Source of the DNA: Planctomycetota bacterium
GTDB lineage: Bacteria; Planctomycetota; Phycisphaerae; Sedimentisphaerales; Anaerobacaceae
Assembly (NCBI GenBank): GCA_019456255.1
Contig: VRUG01000004.1
Span: forward strand, 62,001-126,000
Direction: 5' to 3'
Length of the DNA stretch: 64,000 bases
The number at the start of each line of letters is the position of its first letter. Positions within the stretch are counted from its first letter, which is position 1. Shown here piece by piece: positions 18,596 to 26,840 of this stretch. The notes under the pieces were generated by a model. It was given only the letters and a program-made list of their open reading frames with translations. It was not told the DNA's origin and ran no database searches. Made by a program: the position numbers and the translations under genes.

Positions 18596-19279
18596 CTATC
18601 CCGTAAACGCGTGCCCCAACTTCTTAATCAAAAATGCCACCACCACAAGCAAAATAATAACAACTATCGTCGCGGTATTGAAATATTTTTCTATCAAACG
18701 ACGCGCGCGTTCACCGAGAAGATAAAACAACAGCGACTCACCCCCGAAACGTATCGTCCGAAAAATCAGGCTTACCCAGATAAATTTGAACAGCGAGACA
18801 TCGGCAAAACCACCTAACCAGCTAAACAGCATATAAGGGACCGGCGTCAACGCTGATATCGCTATCGCCCAGAAATTATGTTTCTCATAAAGTTCCAGCG
18901 CTTTTTGAGCCTTGTCCGCCAAATGGATCGGCCCGATTGATATCTGCTCGAAAAATCCGACAACATTTTCTCCCCCTATCCACAGACCTAAAGAAAACGC
19001 TATCGTCCCGCCAAGAACCGAAAACAGAGAACACGTCAGACCATATCGCAATGACTGCTTGGGTTTTCCAAGGCAAAGGCCGATCACAAGAACATCAGCA
19101 GGTATCGGCACACATATAGGCTCAGTTATCGCAAGCAATATCAGCGCAAGCATGCCAAAACGAGTATCCGCCCAGTGAACAACCCAGTTGTATAAATGCC
19201 TATGCCAATGCCACCATGCTGCCTTCTTCTCGCCGCTCGTCGCTGCTGATTCGGCGGTTTTTTCTTCGGATTCGACCAT
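18596..19279 (-). CDS. VTT/DedA-superfamily (YqaA-like) membrane protein
   Basis: 227 residues with about five hydrophobic segments after a charged, tryptophan-rich N-terminus (KKAAWWHWHRHLYNW). The motif region TEPICVPIPADVLVIGLCLGKP and the later ALTPVPYMLFSWLGGFADV match the re-entrant loops of the SNARE-associated/VTT family, in the short YqaA branch. Family members are linked to membrane lipid homeostasis and some scramble or flip polyprenyl or phospholipid carriers; no specific substrate can be given. It precedes the AMMECR1 gene by 5 bases and lies divergent from ispE. Confidence 0.8.
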   Translation of the reverse strand: MVESEEKTAESAATSGEKKAAWWHWHRHLYNWVVHWADTRFGMLALILLAITEPICVPIPADVLVIGLCLGKPKQSLRYGLTCSLFSVLGGTIAFSLGLWIGGENVVGFFEQISIGPIHLADKAQKALELYEKHNFWAIAISALTPVPYMLFSWLGGFADVSLFKFIWVSLIFRTIRFGGESLLFYLLGERARRLIEKYFNTATIVVIILLVVVAFLIKKLGHAFTG

Positions 19280-19385
19280 TTATACCTTCCTTTTGAATTT
19301 CACCATATATAATTTTGTACTCACAATAATCACAATCAGCTATAATGTCAACGAATCTTAATGTGCCTTAAAATACGGTCCATCA

Positions 19386-20294
19386 ATGAATATTACTCAA
19401 AAAGAACTATTTGAAACGCTAACAGACGCACTATTAGTCAGGGCTCCCGCCAAAATAAACCTGTCTCTGCTAATCGCTGGAAAAAGACCAGACGGCTTCC
19501 ATGAAATAGAAACCATTATGGCGAAGATAAACTTCTACGACGAATTACTTGTTCAGCGTAGGGAAAACTCGGGTATAGAAGTTGTAAGCACCGGACCATA
19601 CTGGGCACCTCAGGGAAAAGAAAACCTCATATACAAAGCATGCGAGCTTATACTTCAGCAATGCGGGAAAAATGCCGGTATTAAAATCACTTTGACAAAA
19701 AACATACCCGCTGGCTCAGGACTTGGCTCGGCAAGCAGTGATGCCGCTGCCACACTTTTAGCTCTAAACAAAATTTTAAAATTAAAACTAAACAAAAAAA
19801 CACTAAACAATTTAGCATCTCAGCTCGGAAGCGATGTACCTTTCTTTTTGGGCGGACCACTCGCTTTGTGCTGCGGAAAAGGTGAAAAAATAAGAAATTT
19901 ACAAAAAAATTACAACTTTTCGGCAATTTTGATATTACCTGAGATAAATGCCTCTACCGAAAAGGTTTATGAAAATTATAAACATGACTCAACCCTCTAT
20001 AACAAGCTAAAAACGCAGATTGACGACGCAATCAAAAAAAATAGGATTGATTTAGTCTCGAAAATGTGCGCAAATATGTTGTTGCAAGCTAGTTGTAATG
20101 TTTATAACGACTTAGCTGAAATAAAAAGCAAAGTCGAAGCACTGGGCATTGGACCTTTGTGTTTAAGCGGCAGTGGGTCGGCTATGTTTTGCATTGTCGA
20201 GAATCAAAACATCGACAAGGCCCTTGAATATATAGCGAGAATGGAGAATAAAGTCGGTTGCAAAAGCATCATGGTGAGCAACAATCGATGGTAA
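19386..20294 (+). CDS. ispE: 4-diphosphocytidyl-2-C-methyl-D-erythritol kinase
   Basis: GHMP-superfamily kinase that phosphorylates CDP-methylerythritol at the 2-hydroxyl in the MEP isoprenoid pathway. 302 residues. The substrate motif VRAPAKINLSLLIAGKRPDGFHEIET (residues about 18-43) and the phosphate-binding loop IPAGSGLGSASSDAAATLLALN are diagnostic; the C-terminal motif GSGSAMFCIVEN is also present. Codon use is more AT-rich than in the neighbours on the minus strand. A TATAAT at 19341-19346 may be its -10 box, without a clear -35. spoVG follows by 21 bases, a neighbour pair also known from Firmicutes. dxr of the same pathway is at 49,571. Confidence 0.95.
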   Translation: MNITQKELFETLTDALLVRAPAKINLSLLIAGKRPDGFHEIETIMAKINFYDELLVQRRENSGIEVVSTGPYWAPQGKENLIYKACELILQQCGKNAGIKITLTKNIPAGSGLGSASSDAAATLLALNKILKLKLNKKTLNNLASQLGSDVPFFLGGPLALCCGKGEKIRNLQKNYNFSAILILPEINASTEKVYENYKHDSTLYNKLKTQIDDAIKKNRIDLVSKMCANMLLQASCNVYNDLAEIKSKVEALGIGPLCLSGSGSAMFCIVENQNIDKALEYIARMENKVGCKSIMVSNNRW

Positions 20295-20315
20295 ACTTTT
20301 GAGAGAGGCAAAAAA

Positions 20316-20756
20316 ATGGAAATCAGCGAAGTTAGAGTAAAATTAATCGACAACAAAGATGACAGGTTGAAAGCATTTTGTTCCATCACTATGGATAACG
20401 AGTTTGTTGTCCGTGACATCAAAATCATCGAAGGCACAAACGGATACTTTGTAGCTATGCCTTCAAGAAAGATGAGCGACCACTGCGAAAAATGCGGTGG
20501 AAAAAATCATCTCAGAGCAAAATTCTGCAACAATTGCGGCGGATCATTACCAGAAGAAAGAGCAAAGAAGGATGTTAAAGGAAGAATGAAGCTGCATGCT
20601 GACATCGCACATCCGATTAATGCTGCTTGTCGACAGAGAATTCAGGATCAAGTCACCGTCGCTTTCAAGAGTGAATTTGAAAAATCACAAGAGCCCGGAT
20701 ATAAGCCGGTCGAATTCGATGAACCGGAAGATGAAGAAGTTCCTGAGATTGTCTGA
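20316..20756 (+). CDS. spoVG: SpoVG-family regulator with an inserted zinc ribbon
   Basis: 146 residues; typical SpoVG proteins are about 85-100. Residues 1-52 (EISEVRVKLIDNKDDRLKAF...YFVAMPSRK) and 93-125 (HADIAHPINAACRQRIQDQV) are the two halves of the conserved SpoVG core, a small nucleic-acid-binding protein affecting gene expression and septation. Between them lies an insert of about 40 residues with two Cys-x-x-Cys pairs (Cys57/Cys60 and Cys71/Cys74), a zinc-ribbon pattern. The C-terminal tail is acidic. A GAGAGG site precedes the ATG. The position after ispE suggests shared transcription. The zinc-ribbon role is inferred; it could add DNA or RNA specificity. Confidence 0.88.
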   Translation: MEISEVRVKLIDNKDDRLKAFCSITMDNEFVVRDIKIIEGTNGYFVAMPSRKMSDHCEKCGGKNHLRAKFCNNCGGSLPEERAKKDVKGRMKLHADIAHPINAACRQRIQDQVTVAFKSEFEKSQEPGYKPVEFDEPEDEEVPEIV

Positions 20757-20839
20757 TACTTAATTAAAAAGACAAAAGACACTAACCGCTATTGCTGTCA
20801 AAAAGATTCTCCAAAGACTCCGCAGTCTTAGACAGATGG

Positions 20840-21115
20840 TTATGCTGTTAAATCCTCTAATACTTTATCAAGCGCAACGTCCAGGCGGCCACCAAGATTA
20901 TAACTGCCGGCAGTTAACTTTCGGCGGACATCAAGAACTTTTTCCTGACGAACTTCGGGAAGAGAGCATATCTTTTTTAATACCTGACCAATCGGAGTCG
21001 TATTAATATTGCAAAGAATCTGCTCCATAACTAAATCCTCGTTACCAGACAAATCTACAATATCAGCTACTTGGTTCTCTCTTTCGAATAATTCATTGAA
21101 ACTAAAATTTGACAT
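20840..21115 (-). CDS. FlgM-like anti-sigma factor (putative)
   Basis: About 91 residues from ATG 21115; the longer reading from a TTG at 21166 adds an unlikely N-terminus. The C-terminal third, LPEVRQEKVLDVRRKLTAGSY followed by NLGGRLDVALDKVLEDL, resembles the sigma-28-binding helices of FlgM (R-x-E-K-V ... G-x-Y ... I-A-x-K-L). FlgM holds FliA inactive until flagellar hook completion. The N-terminal part (FNELFERENQVADIVDLSGNEDLV) is acidic and probably disordered, as in FlgM. No flagellar genes lie nearby, so the role rests on sequence resemblance only. Another short regulatory protein is possible. Confidence 0.5.
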   Translation of the reverse strand: MSNFSFNELFERENQVADIVDLSGNEDLVMEQILCNINTTPIGQVLKKICSLPEVRQEKVLDVRRKLTAGSYNLGGRLDVALDKVLEDLTA

Positions 21116-21525
21116 TGATAAATACCCTAACAAAATTGGCTCAAAATGAAATAATCCGTATTTCAATCAAAAGCTTTATACCATATATCGTATGCCCCTA
21201 ATCCATTTCGAGGCCCGAAATACCCTTACTGTGTTGATATCGACATAGGCAAATAAAAAACTTTAGGATTTTTACTCATTATCTAAACACTTTAAAAATA
21301 TACTTACGACAAATGTTGCAAAAAAAGTCTCTTTTTAGCACAAAAACCCCTATTTTAACAAACCCCATCTTGACAACTCACTACTCAAGGAAGTGCGTTT
21401 AGGGAAAATAGGCAATACACAACATATAGTGGTAAGGGTATCGCCTGGGAGAGATAGGCAATACACAGTATATAGAGACAGCGAAAATACCTACAATGCT
21501 TGAAAATAGGAAACAAAAATGCTTA
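21116..21525. other. Non-coding gap between the FlgM-like gene and gspM
   Basis: 410 bases, AT-rich, without a plausible gene on either strand. It must contain the end of the gsp transcript and the promoter of the FlgM-like gene, both read on the minus strand. No convincing intrinsic terminator or consensus promoter was found. The notable content is a pair of 22-bp direct repeats. Confidence 0.7.
21408..21475. repeat. Pair of 22-bp direct repeats
   Basis: Copies at 21408-21429 and 21454-21475 share ATAGGCAATACACA and end in TATAG, differing at two positions; their starts are 46 bases apart. They sit in the gap downstream of gspM and could be operator sites or remnants of an insertion. Confidence 0.6.
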
Positions 21526-22029
21526 TTAATGGTAATATTTGAATTCCAGGTCAGCCTTCCATAAATCCGGAAAGCCCTTCTGCCTGGTAAGCGTCACGCT
21601 ATCACACTGAAGATTTGCCCAGCGAAGCTGGATAGTTGAGAGAAACTTGGCAAACTTTGTGATATCAACTTTTTTTAACATTACCATCGCACTTTGGGTT
21701 TTTTGACCGCCGGTGGCACGCCGGATGGGCTTGGCACTGATATTGTAATTTGTTGACGAAATGCCGCAAGAGCTGGCTATATCTTCTACCGCCCTGGCAT
21801 AATCAAATTTAGCAGCTCCTGCTTTGGCACTGGCCGAATTAAGCCTGTCACGGTCGAGCGTTAAAATCTCACCCATTATTTTTTCAGCTTTTTTATACTC
21901 GATCCATTCCTTACTCATATTTTCTTCAACATTAGGCAAATATACCGCCAGAATAAGCAAAGGCCACAACGCTATAAGCGATGGAATAGCTATATAATAA
22001 AAAACCGGATTCTTATATATCTCTTTCAT
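21526..22029 (-). CDS. gspM: Type II secretion protein M-like
   Basis: 167 residues: short cytoplasmic N-terminus, one membrane helix (about 11-31, FYYIAIPSLIALWPLLILAV), a coiled-coil segment (EYKKAEKIMGEILTLDRDRL) and a small alpha/beta domain, the layout of GspM/PilO. In type II secretion GspM pairs with GspL in the inner-membrane platform. Sequence similarity alone is weak; the identification rests on topology and on position as the last gene of the run, directly after the GspL-like gene (14-base gap). Confidence 0.65.
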   Translation of the reverse strand: MKEIYKNPVFYYIAIPSLIALWPLLILAVYLPNVEENMSKEWIEYKKAEKIMGEILTLDRDRLNSASAKAGAAKFDYARAVEDIASSCGISSTNYNISAKPIRRATGGQKTQSAMVMLKKVDITKFAKFLSTIQLRWANLQCDSVTLTRQKGFPDLWKADLEFKYYH

Positions 22030-22043
22030 CTCGTTCCCTTAAC

Positions 22044-23498
22044 TTACTTTTTAGGAGACACCGTCAACGTAAAGCCGTCACGAGTGCCCTTAGTATCATA
22101 ACGATATTGCAAAACTTCCATCTTCTCGCGAAACGCGTCAAAAACCTTTAACGTACTCTTGCGGTTAGAAGTGTCACCAACTATACGAACATTCTTCGCG
22201 GTAATCGAAATCTTCTCAACATTCAGATTCGTCTGCAATGCGCACTTATTAAACGCCTCGAATATCAGTGTCAGCTTGGCGCCTATCGACTGCTCGCCGG
22301 TAACACTAAGCTGGCCGCTTTTAATGTTTTTGATGCGCCTATGCTCACCGGAAAGTTTCTTGACAGGACTGCGGCGGGCAGGAAATTTCTCGCCCATCAT
22401 GACAGCGGAATATTCTTTTGAAAAACGCTCGCGAAGCTGATTGCGAGGTTTATTTGCCTGAGTTAGTTTAATTTGATAATACGCTCCAAGGATTAAAAGT
22501 ACAACTACTGCTGATATGCTCACAACCTTAAGGTTCTTGAGCATCTGAATCTTTTTGCCCATAAAAGGCATAAAGTCACTGCGAAAATTAACGCTTACCG
22601 ATTTCGACAAGCCTGACAACGCCGACCCTGACGCAATTGAAAATTCAACTGCCCCAACACCATCTGCCAATGCCTGAGACTGTGAACCGGCAAATTCCTT
22701 CAGGTCAATATCACTTACACCCATCCCAAGCTGCTCGCCCAACTGCTCGCTATTTAAACTGCCGAATGAATCAAATACCTTAAGGCAATTTAACGCTTCT
22801 GCGCCAGAACGCAACGCATTGATAACGGGAACCTCGCGACCAAGAAGTTTACCCCTGTCCTGACTTGAGCTAACCACAAACGTACGCATGAGTGACTCAC
22901 CTGCTTCGCCCCCGGAAATAACAAAATAGCCGTTATGGTCTGAAAACAAACCAAACAAAGGCCTTTCGTCTTCCGCAAAAGAACTCTTCTCGTCAATATA
23001 CCGCAGCAAAGCGTTGACATCAGGCTCAATAAATTCAGGGTCAATATTATTCTTACCAAAAGCGACCAGTATTTCACGCATCACTTCTTTATTAACCGTA
23101 AACACTGTCAAATCCGAACCCTTATCGCCGCTTGAATTTATCCGAAAAGCTATCGCAACATCCGTGACATCTGTAGCAAGTGCCTCTTCGGTATCGAAAC
23201 GAATCGTCGAAGCTATCTGCTTGACGTCATTAAATTCGCTATGAACATTATGCTGCATGAAGAATGAACAATCCAAAGCCACACTGACTCGCGAGAAACT
23301 CAGCTTCCTCTCTCCGCAACTCCGCACAATAAGAGATGCCAATGCCTCCATGCTTGAACCCTCATCGGATTCAACCGAAACCTCAAAACAGCCAACAACA
23401 TCCTGACCCTTACCGCTCAAACTCGCGCAGACCACTGTCGCCGACTTCCTGCCAAGGTATATCCCAAGATTGTTTTGAATTTGCGGTTTCGTTTTCAT
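22044..23498 (-). CDS. gspL: Type II secretion protein L-like (actin-fold/PilM-GspL type)
   Basis: 484 residues. The N-terminal ~310 form an actin-like domain (NNLGIYLGRKSATVV; SRVSVALDCSFFMQ; IRFDTEEAL; EPDVNALLRYID), as in PilM and the cytoplasmic part of GspL. A single membrane helix (about 328-345, VVSISAVVVLLILGAYYQI) is followed by a periplasmic ferredoxin-like region (about 385-484) resembling PilN/GspL. This protein would dock the GspE ATPase to the inner-membrane platform. It lies between the K- and M-type genes, the usual L-M order. Confidence 0.75.
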   Translation of the reverse strand: MKTKPQIQNNLGIYLGRKSATVVCASLSGKGQDVVGCFEVSVESDEGSSMEALASLIVRSCGERKLSFSRVSVALDCSFFMQHNVHSEFNDVKQIASTIRFDTEEALATDVTDVAIAFRINSSGDKGSDLTVFTVNKEVMREILVAFGKNNIDPEFIEPDVNALLRYIDEKSSFAEDERPLFGLFSDHNGYFVISGGEAGESLMRTFVVSSSQDRGKLLGREVPVINALRSGAEALNCLKVFDSFGSLNSEQLGEQLGMGVSDIDLKEFAGSQSQALADGVGAVEFSIASGSALSGLSKSVSVNFRSDFMPFMGKKIQMLKNLKVVSISAVVVLLILGAYYQIKLTQANKPRNQLRERFSKEYSAVMMGEKFPARRSPVKKLSGEHRRIKNIKSGQLSVTGEQSIGAKLTLIFEAFNKCALQTNLNVEKISITAKNVRIVGDTSNRKSTLKVFDAFREKMEVLQYRYDTKGTRDGFTLTVSPKK

Positions 23499-23516
23499 AA
23501 ACGCTTAAAACCTTTT

Positions 23517-24788
23517 CTAATCTGACCTCACTGCGACTTTTACAAACTTCTTATCTTTTTTCATTACCGCTACAACCGCCGTCGCTTTGGCAACGCCGCT
23601 TCTCGATGTCACTCTTATCGTCAAAAAATCGCTTTCTGTCGTAATATATTTCGTACATTTTCCTATCGAATCAGAATATCTATACAGAGATTCCTTCAAC
23701 TGCCCTAAGTCCTTAAAGGGCTTTATGCGCCTTTGCTGGATGATCTCTTCAGCTATCTCTTCGGCATCGCCGCCAAAAACAAACGCCGCCTCAAGAACAT
23801 GACGAGGTGCACTATTTATATTTACTCGCTGGTTCGCCCAAAGTCCAACATATTTCAACGCAGATTCACTTCTTATGTCACTGTCAATTAGGGGTCTGGC
23901 TAGATGCTCGGTACTAAGCAGGGAACTGTGAAAAAGTTTTGCAAAGTCCGCTGTATGTATCGTCGAAGGAATCTTTCTCGTCTTTTTAGTGCCCCGTCTT
24001 CGAGTTTTCCTGCGGCCCCGACGCCTTCTCGACACCTTCGACGCATTTTTATCAGTTACTGTCACCTCTTTCAGGTCAAACTTAAAAGGCTTGATAGATT
24101 CAATTTCTTTCAACTGTTTTTTTAACGACTCAATCTCACCGCTATCGAGCTTCATCCACTCACAGAAAGTCTCAAACCCGGCCTTGGCCTCACGCTGAAC
24201 TTCCCTGTCATCAAGAATCGCCCAGACGAGAGGATATTTGGCGTTTTCATCTTCTATTTCAATACGAACCGTCGCACTTCCGATTGTTACCTCCATCGGC
24301 TCAGTAACCAAGGGCCACTCAGAACCATATGGGCCCGGAACCTCTACCTTATCACCCGCGCTGCCATCGGCCTTTGTAAAAGAAAAAGGCACCGCATTAG
24401 AGTCAACACTGTTAGCTGACTGGATTGGCGACGACATTGGAACCCCTTTAACTTCTACCGCTGTTTGCCAGGGCGCTATAAATTCCTTGTATGCCTGGTC
24501 GTCCAGCGAAAACAAATCCGAAAAGTCAGGCTCATTAGGACGCTCTATCAACTCCATTTCCAAATCGCCCAGAGACGCTATCGCATACTTGACCGCAGAA
24601 TCACAACCATAACGAGCCTTGCTGTAATCGATGATATACTGATTGCGATGACGCTGGCCCATAATGCGAACCGTCAAGCTATAGCTTATCATCGAGAGCA
24701 CTACCAAAAGCACCAGCGTTACCATCAAAATGACACCGGAACGGCTCTGCTTCTTATCGACATGGCTATTGTAACCTACGCGATGCAT
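23517..24788 (-). CDS. gspK: Type II secretion minor pseudopilin K-like
   Basis: 423 residues. The hydrophobic N-terminal helix SGVILMVTLVLLVVLSMISY lacks the usual Glu5, as is typical of GspK. The globular part ends with a helix-hairpin-helix-like region (VNINSAPRHVLEAAFVFGGDAEE ... KPFKDLGQLK), the recognisable signature of GspK. With GspI and GspJ it forms the pseudopilus tip. An unusual arginine/lysine-rich run (RRRRGRRKTRRRGTKK, near residues 255-271) interrupts the domain. It starts four bases after the gspJ stop codon and overlaps nothing. Confidence 0.8.
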   Translation of the reverse strand: MHRVGYNSHVDKKQSRSGVILMVTLVLLVVLSMISYSLTVRIMGQRHRNQYIIDYSKARYGCDSAVKYAIASLGDLEMELIERPNEPDFSDLFSLDDQAYKEFIAPWQTAVEVKGVPMSSPIQSANSVDSNAVPFSFTKADGSAGDKVEVPGPYGSEWPLVTEPMEVTIGSATVRIEIEDENAKYPLVWAILDDREVQREAKAGFETFCEWMKLDSGEIESLKKQLKEIESIKPFKFDLKEVTVTDKNASKVSRRRRGRRKTRRRGTKKTRKIPSTIHTADFAKLFHSSLLSTEHLARPLIDSDIRSESALKYVGLWANQRVNINSAPRHVLEAAFVFGGDAEEIAEEIIQQRRIKPFKDLGQLKESLYRYSDSIGKCTKYITTESDFLTIRVTSRSGVAKATAVVAVMKKDKKFVKVAVRSD

Positions 24789-24792
24789 CAGC

Positions 24793-25515
24793 TTATCTTC
24801 CTAATTTATCTTTCATGGTAGGTAATATAAATTTAATCTTACGGGTTCTGTCTATCGCGATTGTACGCACCATCTTGTCCTCTTCGGCAACCTCCCAGTC
24901 ACCCGACACCGACTTAACCGGTTCTGCGAAAGATATCGTCACTATAACCGCTCGCGGCAGCTTATTACCTGCCCACTTATCAACAACTTCTTCTTCTTCG
25001 CCCCCAGGCACCTGAATACGAAAATAAGTCACTCCGTTGCAAATAGGAACATACAACTCCCGCTGCCAATCTTCCTTCGTTTTATCAAGCAGCTTGTCTT
25101 CAAAGGCGAGCCCGCTATGGCCTCGATACAAAATAAGACCCTCTTTGGCACTATCGAAATCATAGCTGCCAACCCATACTATCTCCTCAAAATTTTGCCG
25201 CTTGTTTTTCTCATTAAAATAACTTTTTGAAATTACAAGTTTACCAGTCGAATAACCATGCTGTTCTGTTTTGCTCTCAATGGTTATCTTAACATCAGAA
25301 CCAATAGCAATAATCCTGTCAAGATCCTCGGCAATACGCTGAAGAACTTCTGAACCAAGACGTGACTTTTCAAGCTGATAAGTCACCGCTGATACACTTT
25401 TCCCAACTCGCTGGTAAAGAGATATACCAGCAACCAATATCATCGAACCTATCGTCAAGGACGCGACAACCTCAGCAAGCGAAAAACCACTGTTTTTTCC
25501 TGAACATTTTGACAT
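24793..25515 (-). CDS. gspJ: Type II secretion minor pseudopilin J-like
   Basis: About 240 residues. The prepilin leader MSKCSGKNSG ends at the GspO cleavage site, followed by FSLAEVVASLTIGSMILVAG with Glu5. I prefer the ATG at 25515; an in-frame TTG at 25536 directly after the gspI stop codon would add seven residues. The globular domain has beta strands such as LILYRGHSGLAFEDK and a late TVTISFAEPV. By order (after I, before K) this is the J pseudopilin of the tip complex. PulJ-like domain similarity is loose. Confidence 0.75.
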   Translation of the reverse strand: MSKCSGKNSGFSLAEVVASLTIGSMILVAGISLYQRVGKSVSAVTYQLEKSRLGSEVLQRIAEDLDRIIAIGSDVKITIESKTEQHGYSTGKLVISKSYFNEKNKRQNFEEIVWVGSYDFDSAKEGLILYRGHSGLAFEDKLLDKTKEDWQRELYVPICNGVTYFRIQVPGGEEEEVVDKWAGNKLPRAVIVTISFAEPVKSVSGDWEVAEEDKMVRTIAIDRTRKIKFILPTMKDKLGR

Positions 25516-25536
25516 ACTATTCAAATCTCTTTTCAA

Positions 25537-26283
25537 TCAAAACATATTAAAGTAATCTACCAGCCACGCAAGCTGCTGACCGCCTGACATTGAATCCCAA
25601 TTCTCAGGCAGCCAATCCGGACGCCCGCCACCACCGCCGCCGCCATCTGTACCGCCACCGCCATCTGTACCGCCACCGCCATCTGTACCACCACCATCGT
25701 CTATACCACCACCGTCGTCTGCACCACCACCATCGTCGGTACCACCACCATCGTCGGTACCACCACCGTCGTCTGCACCACCACCGTCGTCTGTACCGCC
25801 GCCATCATCTGTGCCGCCGCCACCATCTGTATCGGCACTCGCTGCCAGCATTGCCTGCTGCTTGATCTCTATCATCTTAAGCAAATCTTCTTTCGTTAGA
25901 TTCGTCAGCCAATGCGTCAACTCCACACTTTCCTCTTGCCCATCAGAATCAACATACTCAGCTGTGCAAACCGCCTGAACCCACATCTGAGAAGTTATCG
26001 GTTCGTAAAAAGATTCTACCGATGTCTGCCATTTAACTTCGTGATATTTTTCGCTCTGGCCGTATTCAGTCATCTCCTCAACAGAATCAAGCGCCAAAAG
26101 TTTTTCCATATTTTCCCGCGCCACTTCAAACGCCCGCATCTGCAATATCGAATCTGCCGCCGACGCCATACTTCGATTTATAACCGTCAAGACGCTCAGA
26201 CTTATAATCGACAGAATAATCAACGCCGCCGACGTCTCTACTAAGCTAAAACCTTTTCCTGTTATATTAAAACGGTACTTCAT
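25537..26283 (-). CDS. gspI: Type II secretion pseudopilin I-like with a Gly/Asp repeat tail
   Basis: About 248 residues from ATG 26283; an upstream frame to 26382 lies entirely within gspH and is unlikely. The leader MKYRFNITGKG precedes FSLVETSAALIILSIISLSV with Glu5. A short globular part (about 40-145) fits the small GspI. The remainder is a striking low-complexity tail of (D/G)DGGGT-type hexapeptides, about eleven in a row, ending in RPDWLPENWDSMSGG. Known GspI proteins are about 120-130 residues and lack this. The acidic glycine repeats could be a flexible linker or bind calcium, but that is an inference. It overlaps gspH by 17 bases. Confidence 0.72.
   Translation of the reverse strand: MKYRFNITGKGFSLVETSAALIILSIISLSVLTVINRSMASAADSILQMRAFEVARENMEKLLALDSVEEMTEYGQSEKYHEVKWQTSVESFYEPITSQMWVQAVCTAEYVDSDGQEESVELTHWLTNLTKEDLLKMIEIKQQAMLAASADTDGGGGTDDGGGTDDGGGADDGGGTDDGGGTDDGGGADDGGGIDDGGGTDGGGGTDGGGGTDGGGGGGGRPDWLPENWDSMSGGQQLAWLVDYFNMF
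25621..25832. repeat. Tandem 18-bp repeats coding Gly/Asp hexapeptides in gspI
   Basis: About eleven imperfect 18-base units, each coding GGGTDD, GGGADD, GGGIDD or GGGTDG. The unit keeps the reading frame, so copy-number change would alter tail length only. The units closest to the 3' end of the gene have drifted to pure glycine codons. Confidence 0.92.
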
Positions 26284-26818
26284 CTTTACTCTTAGGCTCC
26301 AATAGTTCAACTTCACCTTCACGCAATATAACTGTCCGGTTGATACGATTAACCACAACAGAGTACATCCGTTCCTCTTCATCTATCAGCACTATCCGCC
26401 CGCCGTACTGCCAGCCGGCACGACCCGCACGAAATCGCGCTCTGCCCTCGTTCGTATAAGCCTTATCATCAAACAAAACATAAGAAACGCGGCAATTCTC
26501 ACTAAAATCTTTGTCCGCGATTATTTCATCTTCCAATACCTCGGATAACTCCGATGTACTTATCTCACGAAGAAAATAATTCTGCTCGGTCAAATCTATT
26601 ACAACTTCATATCTTTTATCGCTCTGCGCTGCCGCCGTCGCCGCCATCTGCATTATAGATATAAATTCCTGGGCCTGTGTCTTAAACCGCTCTTTCCTGA
26701 ACAACCTGCTGACATTCACCGTCGCCATCATGATAAAAAGTGAAAATATCACCATCACAACCATCATCTCGGTCAGCGTAAACGCAAAACAATTACCACC
26801 ACGTGACAACCGTGACAT
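26267..26818 (-). CDS. gspH: Type II secretion pseudopilin H-like
   Basis: About 183 residues from ATG 26818, which has TTAGG four bases upstream and lies 22 bases after the gspG stop codon; upstream starts would run through gspG. The leader MSRLSRGGNCFA is followed by FTLTEMMVVMVIFSLFIMMA with Glu5. The globular part contains typical H-type strands (VVIDLTEQNYFLRE; GWQYGGRIVLIDEEERMYSVV). GspH is a minor pseudopilin joining the GspG fibre to the tip. The leader carries Cys-Phe-Ala before the Phe, a slightly unusual cleavage context. Confidence 0.75.
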   Translation of the reverse strand: MSRLSRGGNCFAFTLTEMMVVMVIFSLFIMMATVNVSRLFRKERFKTQAQEFISIMQMAATAAAQSDKRYEVVIDLTEQNYFLREISTSELSEVLEDEIIADKDFSENCRVSYVLFDDKAYTNEGRARFRAGRAGWQYGGRIVLIDEEERMYSVVVNRINRTVILREGEVELLEPKSKDEVPF

Positions 26819-26840
26819 AAAACCTAACCTGTCGCCGCCT

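Noticed and set aside
21408-21475. CRISPR array
   Set aside because: Only two 22-bp units, a single 24-base spacer and no cas genes.
21116-21525. Sigma-28-type promoter before the FlgM-like gene (TAAAGTTT ... CGATATC)
   Set aside because: The spacing between the two boxes is about three bases too long and the -10 element is degenerate.
25590-25865. A His/Arg-rich plus-strand frame opposite gspI
   Set aside because: Antisense of the Gly/Asp repeats.
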